From contig DKZK01000027.1 of NCBI GenBank assembly GCA_002493625.1, forward strand, positions 161,698 through 219,540: a DNA stretch of 57,843 nucleotides. The letters are read 5' to 3'. Under the pieces are notes generated by a model that was not told the origin of the DNA, made no database searches, and worked only from the letters and a program-made list of their open reading frames with translations. The translations under genes were made by a program, and so were the position numbers. This DNA is from Lachnospiraceae bacterium UBA7076 (GTDB taxonomy: Bacteria > Bacillota > Clostridia > Lachnospirales > Lachnospiraceae). Positions 51,090 to 57,843 of the stretch are shown here, one piece after another (the stretch's first letter is position 1; every line of letters starts with the position of its first letter).

Positions 51090-52136
51090 TTATCCCTCCT
51101 TCTTCAACGTCTCCAAAAATGGTCGGAATGCCGACGGCATTGCCATTTCCAGCTCTAATTCTTCCATTGTTACCCAGTGAAACTGCTTGCACATCTGTCT
51201 GCATGCCAGATAATATGCGGTCATTCTCCACTCCACATGAGAAAACACATGCGTATAATTTAATTTCATTTCCATCCGCTCCGGAGCGGTATTCCATTCA
51301 CTTACCACATCTGCCGCCTGCTGTTCTATCAGAATGCCCTCCACGTTGGGAAATTCCCACATGCCGGACAGCAGACCTTTCTTTGCCCGTTTCCGCACCG
51401 CAACCTTATCCCCGCATTTAAGAACAAACACAGTCTTATCCTCCAGCCTTCTGCTTTTCTTCTCATCCCGCACCGGATACTGCTGCCATGTATCATGTTC
51501 TCTTGCGCCACATAAAGACTTCAAAGGACATTCCTCACATTTTGGCATCCCGTTCGGCAGACATACCGTCGCTCCAACCTCCATCAGGCTTTGTGTCAAT
51601 ATGCCGCATTTCCCTTTGGAATATAACCTTGCCAACTGCTCCCTGATTTTCTTTTTTGTTGACTGCTTATCAATGTTGGAGGCATCCTCCATAACTCTGG
51701 TATAAACCCGCAGCACATTTCCGTCCACCGCCGGCGTTGGCAAATCAAAGCAAATGGAGCCAATGGCGCCTGCCGTATATTCCCCGACACCTGCCAGAGA
51801 CAAAATCCCCTCATACGTGTCCGGAAACCTGCCATTCCTATCCTCAACAATGGAAACAGCCGCCTTTTTCAGATTTTTCGCCCGATTATAGTAACCCAGA
51901 CCTTCCCACAGCTTCAGCAGATAGTCTTCCTCCACGGCAGCCAAATCCTCAACGGTGGGAAGCGCCTTCAAAAAACGCTTATAATATTCCTTTACTGCCT
52001 CCACGCGGGTCTGCTGCAGCATAATCTCCGATAACCAGACATGATACGGTGACCTGTCTCTCCTCCACGGCAAATCCCTTGCGTGGTCCGGATACCATTC
52101 TGTCAGATATTCAGCTAATTTCTCCAATTTGTTCAT
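51090..52136 (-). CDS. mutY: A/G-specific adenine glycosylase MutY
   Basis: A 348-residue DNA repair enzyme that removes A opposite 8-oxoguanine. LSEIMLQQTRVEAVKEYY holds catalytic E37; the helix-hairpin-helix LAGVGEYTAGAI and catalytic D138 (TPAVDGNVLRV) follow. The iron-sulfur cluster ligands are C192, C200, C203 and C209. From about 230 a NUDIX-like domain recognises 8-oxoG (KKGLLSGMWEFPNVEG). The sequence is complete. It is the first gene of a minus-strand unit followed by the DUF2871 gene. Confidence 0.95.
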   Translation of the reverse strand: MNKLEKLAEYLTEWYPDHARDLPWRRDRSPYHVWLSEIMLQQTRVEAVKEYYKRFLKALPTVEDLAAVEEDYLLKLWEGLGYYNRAKNLKKAAVSIVEDRNGRFPDTYEGILSLAGVGEYTAGAIGSICFDLPTPAVDGNVLRVYTRVMEDASNIDKQSTKKKIREQLARLYSKGKCGILTQSLMEVGATVCLPNGMPKCEECPLKSLCGAREHDTWQQYPVRDEKKSRRLEDKTVFVLKCGDKVAVRKRAKKGLLSGMWEFPNVEGILIEQQAADVVSEWNTAPERMEMKLNYTHVFSHVEWRMTAYYLACRQMCKQFHWVTMEELELEMAMPSAFRPFLETLKKEG

Positions 52137-52403
52137 TTTCTACCTGCTATATATCAATTAATATTCTTCACAAAAAAAATTTAACTTTGTTGTGTTTTCA
52201 GTATAACATATAGCATCAGCAAAATCATTATTTTCAACTGACTTTTTCAAATCAACAACTTTTATAGCCTCTCCAATACGTAAAATGCAATACCGTCATA
52301 GCCATGAGAAATTCTTACTGACAATCCGGCTTTACAAAACTGTTATCCATAGCATTTTATTGCTTTTATAATTAGAAAAATCCATAATATGGCTGAAAAT
52401 TTC

Positions 52404-52432
52404 TTGAAACCTTCTGTATACATTGATATTAT
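52404..52432 (+). promoter_or_regulatory. Promoter of the AraC-family gene
   Basis: TTGAAA (52404-52409), 17 bp, TATTAT (52427-52432), about 145 bp before the AraC start. The rest of the 440-bp gap 52137-52577 between mutY and this gene shows no ORF. The frame open from 52476 lacks a ribosome site and is probably leader. Confidence 0.6.
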
Positions 52433-52577
52433 AACAATATAGAAAAGGATTCACGAGAACCAAAGAACATATAAAATGGTGACATTCAATTTTGGTTACA
52501 CGGGGAATCCTTGGACTTACCCCGGATGGCAGATATTATGTAAACAAGTAAGAAAATCCAGCAAAAGGAGCATTTTC

Positions 52578-53513
52578 ATGGAGCAACAACCTTCCATTTT
52601 AAAAGAAATCCGCCCCCATGGGACAAAATCATTTCCCTGCGCCATCTATCGGACACATTCCGCAGGAAAAGGCGCATTTGTCAAACACCACTGGCACGAA
52701 GAAGTGGAGCTTCTCTATTTTTCCGGTGGTCAGTTTCGTCTGGAAATTAATATGGAATCCTTTCCCGTCCAATCGGAATGCTTCTATTTCATCAATCCCG
52801 GAGAACTGCACAGTGTTATTTCAGAAACAGCCGACAGTTATTGGGAAGATGCTGTGGTTTTTTCTCCTGACATCCTAAGCTTTGACTCTTACGACCATGC
52901 GCAAATCCATTTAATCCATCCCATTCAAAAGGGCAGGCTGCTTTTCCCCCGCTATATCACGCCGGAGCACGCTGCTTTCCTTCCCATCCGAAATGCCTTT
53001 ATGGATATCACGCGCGCTTTTGGTCAGATGGCATCGGAAGCTTCCCCCATCAAAGACAGCTCCCTTGTTACTGACGACTTAACAAGCCAATTATATATTA
53101 AGTCCTCCCTGTTATATATTCTTGCCACCCTTTCCGAGCACAGGCTCTTTACGCCCACAGAAAAAAATCTGGACAAGCGTGTGGAGAGCATCAAAACTGC
53201 TCTGACCTACATCAAAGATAATTACAGAGAAAAAATATACTTATCCGATTTGGCAGAACAGACAAATCTGAATGAACAATACTTCTGCCGCCTTTTCAAA
53301 AAGGCAATCGGACATTCTCCCATGGAGTATATCAACGAATACCGGATAAAACAGACCAGACGGCTTCTGGAGGAAACAAATTTATCGGTTACGGAAATCT
53401 GTCTGGAATGCGGCTACAACAATCTTGGCAATTTTTTGCGGGAATTTCGCAAATACACCGGAACAACACCTTTGCAATATAGAAAAAATGCAGAAAAAGT
53501 CAAAATAAAGTAG
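52578..53513 (+). CDS. AraC-family regulator with cupin-like sensor domain
   Basis: A 311-residue protein. The N-terminal cupin (FVKHHWHEEVELLYFSGGQF, then FYFINPGELHSV) should bind a sugar, and the C-terminal pair of helix-turn-helices is IYLSDLAEQTNLNEQYFCRL and LSVTEICLECGYNNLGNFLR, then FRKYTGTTPLQYRK. The ATG at 52578 follows AAAGGAGC. It directly precedes two alpha-glucosidase genes on the same strand, so it is very likely their activator, responding to a maltose- or isomaltose-type sugar. Confidence 0.9.
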   Translation: MEQQPSILKEIRPHGTKSFPCAIYRTHSAGKGAFVKHHWHEEVELLYFSGGQFRLEINMESFPVQSECFYFINPGELHSVISETADSYWEDAVVFSPDILSFDSYDHAQIHLIHPIQKGRLLFPRYITPEHAAFLPIRNAFMDITRAFGQMASEASPIKDSSLVTDDLTSQLYIKSSLLYILATLSEHRLFTPTEKNLDKRVESIKTALTYIKDNYREKIYLSDLAEQTNLNEQYFCRLFKKAIGHSPMEYINEYRIKQTRRLLEETNLSVTEICLECGYNNLGNFLREFRKYTGTTPLQYRKNAEKVKIK

Positions 53514-53607
53514 TTTTTTATCATATAAGCGTAAGTCATACTATAGTTGTGTCAGTATAATAAATTTAACAATGAGAACGAATAAATTTATTTCAGGAGG
53601 TACTGCT

Positions 53608-55284
53608 ATGACAAGAAAATGGTGGCATGACAAAGTAGCATATCAAATTTATCCAAAAAGCTTTTATGATTCTAACGGAGACGGAATTGGCGATATTCCG
53701 GGAATCATCAGCAAGCTGGATTATCTGCAAAATCTTGGCGTAGACATTATCTGGCTGTCTCCATGTTATCAATCTCCTCTGGCAGACCAGGGCTATGACA
53801 TTTCAGATTATTACAACATTGACCCCCGTTTCGGCACTATGGAGGACATGGAGCAGTTGATTTCCGAGGCAAAAAAACGAAATATGTATATCCTCATGGA
53901 CCTTGTTATCAATCATTGCTCCGACGAGCATGAATGGTTTCAAAAAGCCTGTCAGGATCCGGATGGAAAATACGGCAACTTCTTCTATCTGAGAGATAAA
54001 AAGGAGGGCGAATTGCCAACAAACTGGCGGTCTTATTTTGGCGGTCCCGCATGGGATGACCTACCGGGCACAGATAAACAATACCTGCATGTTTTCCATA
54101 AAAAGCAGCCGGATTTAAACTGGGAAAATCCCGAACTCCGGGAGGAAGTATACAAAAACATCAACTGGTGGCTGGACAAGGGACTTGGCGGCTTCCGTAT
54201 TGATGCAATCATAAATATCAAGAAGGCTCTGCCCCTTCGCAGCTATGCGCCTGACCGGGAAGACGGACTTTGCAGTATTCATTCCATGCTTCAGGAAGCC
54301 ACCGGCATCGGAACATTTCTGGAAGAAATGCGTGACCGGACATTTCAGAAATATGATGCCTTTACCGTAGGGGAAGTATTCGACGAAAAACCGGAGGAAA
54401 TCCAAGACTTTATTGGGGACAACGGATATTTTTCCAGTATTTTTGATTTTAATGAAGCATTATTCGGCGGCAGTGAAAAGGGCTGGTATGACGCAAAACC
54501 AATTACACCGGATGACTATAAAAAATGTTGCTTTGAGGCACAGGCAAAGGTGAAAAATATCGGCTTTTTATCCAATATTATTGAAAACCATGATGAGCCC
54601 CGCGGCGTCAGCCGATATATTCCCGAAGGTGACTGTTGCATAGAAAGCAAGAAAATGCTGGCGGCATTAAACTTTATGCTGCGCGGACTTCCTTTTATCT
54701 ATCAGGGGCAGGAGCTGGGAATGGAAAATGCGCCGATTTCCTCCATTGACGAGGTTGACGACATCTCTGCTCTCAATGAATACGAAAATGCGAGAAATGC
54801 AGGGCTTTCATCTGCTGAAGCATTAAATGTCATTTCCCGCTTCAGCAGGGACAATGCCCGCACGCCCATGCAGTGGTCAGATGAAGCAAATGCAGGCTTT
54901 ACAACAGGGACGCCATGGCTCAAGGTCAACCCGAATTATGTTTTTATCAATGCCAAGGCACAGATTACAGATTCCGATTCGGTATTCAATTTTTACAAAC
55001 AGTTGATTGCGCTCCGCAAAAGCCCTGTTTATAAAGAGACCATCGTGTATGGTGAACTGGAACCGTTGTGGGCAGAACGGCACAATTTGATGGCATACTA
55101 TCGAAAAGGGGATAAAACGCTGCTGGTAGTCGGCAATTACCAGAAAGAGGAGCAGGACATTGTACTTCCTGCCGCATATAAAAATATACTGTTAAACAAT
55201 TATGCAGATATTGCAGAAGAAAATCTTACTATCCGGCTGTACGGATATCAGGTGTTAATATTAGAAATGGAACGGGAATCATAA
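53608..55284 (+). CDS. GH13_31 alpha-glucosidase, alpha-1,4-type active site
   Basis: A 558-residue cytoplasmic glucosidase. The calcium loop is DSNGDGIGD (21-29). The catalytic residues are nucleophile D199 in GGFRIDAI, acid/base E256 in TVGEVF, and stabiliser D329 in ENHDEPRG. The residue after the nucleophile is Ala, which in this subfamily favours alpha-1,4 bonds over alpha-1,6. The sequence INHCSDEH has Cys where most members have Thr. The ATG at 53608 follows CAGGAGG. It is the first of two paralogous glucosidase genes after the AraC regulator. Confidence 0.9.
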   Translation: MTRKWWHDKVAYQIYPKSFYDSNGDGIGDIPGIISKLDYLQNLGVDIIWLSPCYQSPLADQGYDISDYYNIDPRFGTMEDMEQLISEAKKRNMYILMDLVINHCSDEHEWFQKACQDPDGKYGNFFYLRDKKEGELPTNWRSYFGGPAWDDLPGTDKQYLHVFHKKQPDLNWENPELREEVYKNINWWLDKGLGGFRIDAIINIKKALPLRSYAPDREDGLCSIHSMLQEATGIGTFLEEMRDRTFQKYDAFTVGEVFDEKPEEIQDFIGDNGYFSSIFDFNEALFGGSEKGWYDAKPITPDDYKKCCFEAQAKVKNIGFLSNIIENHDEPRGVSRYIPEGDCCIESKKMLAALNFMLRGLPFIYQGQELGMENAPISSIDEVDDISALNEYENARNAGLSSAEALNVISRFSRDNARTPMQWSDEANAGFTTGTPWLKVNPNYVFINAKAQITDSDSVFNFYKQLIALRKSPVYKETIVYGELEPLWAERHNLMAYYRKGDKTLLVVGNYQKEEQDIVLPAAYKNILLNNYADIAEENLTIRLYGYQVLILEMERES

Positions 55285-55306
55285 CAGGAAAGGAACGGTG
55301 CAAATT

Positions 55307-56974
55307 ATGAACAAAGCATGGTGGAAGGAAGCAGTTATCTATCAGATTTATCCCCGCAGCTTTATGGACAGCAACGGTGATGGCATCGGAGATATACCGG
55401 GAATTATCAGCCGGCTGGACTATTTAAAATATCTGGGAATTGATGTTATCTGGCTTTCTCCGGTTTACCGGTCACCCAATGATGACAACGGATACGATAT
55501 CAGCGACTATCAGGCTATTATGGATGAGTTTGGAACAATGGAAGATTTTGACACCTTATTGGCAAAAGCACACGAACGCGGTATTCGGATTATCATGGAT
55601 CTGGTTGTAAATCATACTTCCGATGAACATAAATGGTTTATAGAAAGCCGCAAATCCGGAAATAACAAATTCCGCGATTATTATATCTGGCGCGAAGGCA
55701 GGGATGCGCAGACGCCTCCTAACAACTGGGGCTCCTGCTTTGGCGGTTCTGCATGGCAATATGACGAAGAAACCTCCATGTACTATCTGCACCTTTTTTC
55801 CAGAAAACAGCCGGATTTAAACTGGGATAATCCTGACGTTCGCAAAGAAATTTTTGATATGATGACATGGTGGTGCGACAAAGGAATCGATGGCTTCCGC
55901 ATGGATGTTATCAGTATGATTTCCAAAACCGGCGAAATGCCTGACGGTGAAACAACAGGATTATATGGCGACTTTTCCCCTTTCTGCGTTCATGGTCCGA
56001 ATGTCCACAAATATCTTCAGGAAATGAACGAAAAGGTACTGTCCAAATACGATATCATGACTGTTGGTGAAACGTCCGGCGTGACAACCGAGCTGGCAAA
56101 GCAGTATGCCGGAGAAGATACCCATGAATTAAACATGGTATTCCAGTTTGAACATGTGGAGGGTGACGGAAAATACGGAAAATGGACGGATGAGAAAATG
56201 CCTCTCACCACATTGAAGAAAATTTTGTCCCGCTGGCAGATTGAGTTGTACGATAAAGCATGGAACAGCCTGTTCTGGGATAACCACGACCAACCCCGCG
56301 CCGTATCCCGCTTCGGTGACGACCGCCCTCAATATCAGGAAATATCTGCAAAAATGCTGGCGACCTGCCTGCATATGCTGCAGGGCACCCCTTATATTTA
56401 TCAGGGAGAAGAACTTGGCATGACCAATTATCCTTTTCAAAATCCGGATGAGTTCCGCGATATTGAGAGCATTAACGCCTATGAGGAATGGTGTGTAAAC
56501 GGCACCGTTTCCCATGACGTATTCTGGCCCTGCCTTGCCTTTAAGAGCCGCGACAATGCCAGAACACCGGTACAGTGGAATGATTCCGCCCATGCAGGTT
56601 TTACCACCGGAACACCGTGGATTGCTGTCAATCCCAATTATAAGACTATCAATGCAAAAGCCCAGACAGCAAATCCGGATTCCGTATTTCATTATTATAA
56701 AAAACTGATTGCATTGAGAAAACAATATCCGGTTATAGTATACGGAAAATACGAAGCGCTTTTGGAGGACAGTGAAGAACTTTTCGCCTACACAAGAACA
56801 TATGAAAATGAAAAGCTGCTTGTCGTATGCAGCTTCTGCGACCATGAAACCATTTTTACTATTCCCGATGAATTTTCAGAGGCGTCCTGCCTTATTACTA
56901 ATACAGGACAGGAATATAATAATCCGACAATTACGCTTGCTCCTTATGAAGCCTTTGTGCTGTATAAGAAATAA
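55307..56974 (+). CDS. GH13_31 alpha-glucosidase, oligo-1,6-glucosidase-type active site
   Basis: A 555-residue enzyme similar along its length to the gene before it. Catalytic residues are D200 in GFRMDVIS, E255 in TVGETSG and D328 in DNHDQPR; the calcium loop DSNGDGIGD is kept. Val follows the nucleophile, the residue linked with alpha-1,6 (isomaltose-type) specificity. It starts 22 bp after the first glucosidase; the ATG at 55307 is preceded by AGGAAAGGAAC. Together the two would convert alpha-1,4 and alpha-1,6 oligosaccharides to glucose. No transporter is in the unit. Confidence 0.9.
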   Translation: MNKAWWKEAVIYQIYPRSFMDSNGDGIGDIPGIISRLDYLKYLGIDVIWLSPVYRSPNDDNGYDISDYQAIMDEFGTMEDFDTLLAKAHERGIRIIMDLVVNHTSDEHKWFIESRKSGNNKFRDYYIWREGRDAQTPPNNWGSCFGGSAWQYDEETSMYYLHLFSRKQPDLNWDNPDVRKEIFDMMTWWCDKGIDGFRMDVISMISKTGEMPDGETTGLYGDFSPFCVHGPNVHKYLQEMNEKVLSKYDIMTVGETSGVTTELAKQYAGEDTHELNMVFQFEHVEGDGKYGKWTDEKMPLTTLKKILSRWQIELYDKAWNSLFWDNHDQPRAVSRFGDDRPQYQEISAKMLATCLHMLQGTPYIYQGEELGMTNYPFQNPDEFRDIESINAYEEWCVNGTVSHDVFWPCLAFKSRDNARTPVQWNDSAHAGFTTGTPWIAVNPNYKTINAKAQTANPDSVFHYYKKLIALRKQYPVIVYGKYEALLEDSEELFAYTRTYENEKLLVVCSFCDHETIFTIPDEFSEASCLITNTGQEYNNPTITLAPYEAFVLYKK

Positions 56975-56979
56975 AATGC

Positions 56980-57002
56980 CGGGGCAGGTGTTACCTGCCC
57001 CG
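56980..57002. terminator. Shared terminator of glucosidase and yjdF genes
   Basis: A perfect 10-bp GC-rich stem (CGGGGCAGGT / ACCTGCCCCG) with a 3-nt loop, followed by a T-rich tract, five bases after the glucosidase stop. The yjdF stop codon on the minus strand is the loop itself plus arm bases, so the hairpin serves both convergent genes. Confidence 0.85.
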
Positions 57003-57407
57003 ATGCTTTTCTTTCCTTTTCTGCTGTTTCAGTTCAAACTGCCGCTGTCTTTTTTCCTCCCGTTGTTCCCGGCTCACAATTTTGCGTTCAGTTTTCAACT
57101 GCTCCTGCTGTAATTTCAAAGCCTGTTGCGACCTTGTTCCTATCCCGGCATTCTGTACCTGTTTTCGTACTTCACGCTGTACCCGTTTAGGATTGCAACC
57201 TATTTCTTTTACATCAGTTGCCACAGCCGGACTAAATCGTAGCCGATAATAATTTTTCAGAACAAAATCATAAACCTCATAATCTTTTGGTTCTGCTCCA
57301 AACGTGACCTTACACACAGATAACTTTCCCTCTGATACACGTTCAAACACTCCCACCCAAAAGGGTTCTTCAAAAAATACTGTCAGCATTCCCGATACTT
57401 TGTCCAT
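56991..57407 (-). CDS. yjdF: YjdF-family (DUF2992) protein
   Basis: A 138-residue protein. FFEEPFWVGVFERVSEGKLS and FGAEPKDYEVYDFVLKNYYR match the YjdF core, and the C-terminal third is a basic helical tail (LQQEQLKTERKIVSREQREE). Its function is unknown; genes of the family are controlled by yjdF RNAs that bind azaaromatic compounds, so it is thought to act in their detoxification. AAGGAGGAA precedes the ATG. A structured leader lies upstream. Confidence 0.9.
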   Translation of the reverse strand: MDKVSGMLTVFFEEPFWVGVFERVSEGKLSVCKVTFGAEPKDYEVYDFVLKNYYRLRFSPAVATDVKEIGCNPKRVQREVRKQVQNAGIGTRSQQALKLQQEQLKTERKIVSREQREEKRQRQFELKQQKRKEKHRGR

Positions 57408-57414
57408 GACAATT

Positions 57415-57540
57415 CCTCCTTAATGCCTCACGGCTGTCGCGGTATTCGTCAAACATTCTTGTCATATCAGTGAGCCGCATAAATGCGGTCACTTGCTACG
57501 CCATGCCTATTTTCCTCATTACTCGCACAAATAATTGTGA
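57415..57540 (-). ncRNA. Probable yjdF riboswitch (azaaromatic sensing)
   Basis: The minus-strand leader of yjdF is highly structured. It holds a long hairpin AGTGACCGCAT-TT-ATGCGG-CTCACT (57469-57493), a conserved-looking GAGGAAAATAGGCATGGCG segment before it, and CCGCGACAGCCGTGAGGC just before the AAGGAGG ribosome site, able to mask it. Position and gene match the yjdF motif. I did not test the full consensus, so the assignment rests on context and hairpins. Confidence 0.6.
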
Positions 57541-57574
57541 TGAACAAAGAAAGGACGACCCTAAGGAGGGAGGG

Positions 57575-57710
57575 CTACTTATACCATAATGGTACGACTG
57601 GACTACCTACCAGTTCTGCAAGTTCGACTTGCGCTGTGTTTTTATCTTTGCACCTATATACTAGCACATAATTGTCCGCTTTTCCATAAAAAACAATTCT
57701 CGCTGCTCAT
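57575..57710 (-). pseudogene. Frameshifted small protein gene at the right edge
   Basis: The start overlaps the stop of the upstream gene (TAATG). The ATG frame gives MSSEN and then a shifted product; one base later the other frame reads IVFYGKADNYVLVYRCKDKN then TAQVELAELVGSPVVPLWYK and a stop at 57575. The total of 136 bases is one more than a multiple of three. A single-base change would make one 45-residue protein. I do not recognise the family. Confidence 0.5.
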
Positions 57711-57843
57711 TACTGTATTTCTGCCAAAGAATTTTGAATATCCTTATAGACCAATGGCTGCATACTGTCTGCATAAATAGATATATCCGCTTTATTATCT
57801 TTATCCCATTTAGTGTTGCAGGCAATCAGCGTAAGCCCTCTTG
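57710..57843 (-). CDS. 3' end of an unidentified gene, cut by the window edge
   Basis: An open minus-strand frame enters from beyond the window: RGLTLIACNTKWDKDNKADI then YADSMQPLVYKDIQNSLAEI and a stop at 57710-57712. It has normal coding character and is coupled by TAATG overlap to the small gene after it. Too little is visible for a family call. Confidence 0.5.
   Translation of the reverse strand, partial: RGLTLIACNTKWDKDNKADISIYADSMQPLVYKDIQNSLAEIQ

Noticed and set aside
1..57843. tRNA, rRNA, CRISPR arrays, intact transposases or integrases
   Set aside because: None was recognised on reading both strands; only attachment-like repeats and hairpin elements were found.

Overview
The window looks like the chromosome of an AT-rich Gram-positive anaerobe of the Clostridia, most likely family Lachnospiraceae. 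Grounds: strong GGAGG-type ribosome sites, TTGACA/TATAAT promoters, a class II-type superoxide reductase, a homocitrate-synthase-like Re-citrate synthase candidate, an EF-G paralogue, a NarL-type two-component/FtsX-ABC set, neighbouring GH13_31 glucosidases and a YjdF gene with a structured leader. No rRNA, tRNA, CRISPR array or intact transposase was seen. The species cannot be fixed from sequence alone.

Layout. 1-6.47 kb is a defence/accessory island ending at the 3' end of guaA: a decayed AAA_4-type regulator, a C-R pair (XRE controller plus MvaI/BcnI-family endonuclease) convergent with a fused two-domain DNA methyltransferase, then on the minus strand a one-helix membrane protein, a SEFIR/TIR protein and a Vsr endonuclease, with a broken ORF abutting guaA. 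6.46-22.2 kb is mostly housekeeping: a GMP synthase without its glutaminase domain, Re-citrate synthase with a divergent LysR gene, superoxide reductase, an EF-G paralogue, an AraC-ClpP pair, a DUF2130 coiled-coil protein, and a redox block (DUF134-NifX fusion, Crp/Fnr regulator, CoA-disulfide reductase with rhodanese, thioredoxin). DNA repair and small-metabolism genes follow. 22.3-30.3 kb is a two-gene operon of a giant DUF1998-type helicase and a 1,075-residue partner, resembling Druantia type III.

30.6-37 kb carries a permease-ATPase-permease ABC operon and a NarL-type two-component system, separated by a MITE-like hairpin element, decayed coding fragments, a small membrane protein and a membrane-tethered XRE regulator. 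37.3-46 kb is a patchwork: an acetyltransferase, a three-gene DUF4869/P-loop/TOPRIM-like cassette, a frameshifted acetyltransferase, LytTR-DUF3021-CPBP-KilA-N genes, a MarR-DUF6544 operon under a palindromic operator, and two flavin-related genes. 46.2-50.5 kb holds an IbrA/IbrB-like pair, gene-end duplications, a DUF5050-like surface protein with a damaged start, and an HNH nuclease. 51-57.4 kb is MutY, an AraC regulator, two GH13_31 alpha-glucosidases and YjdF behind a probable yjdF riboswitch. The right edge has a frameshifted small gene and the 3' end of another.

The best candidates for unusual biology are the helicase/TerB-repeat operon (22.3-30.3 kb), the cassette at 37.9-39.4 kb, the SEFIR-membrane-Vsr-methyltransferase island, and the palindrome at 16.9 kb whose arms contain both divergent -35 boxes.
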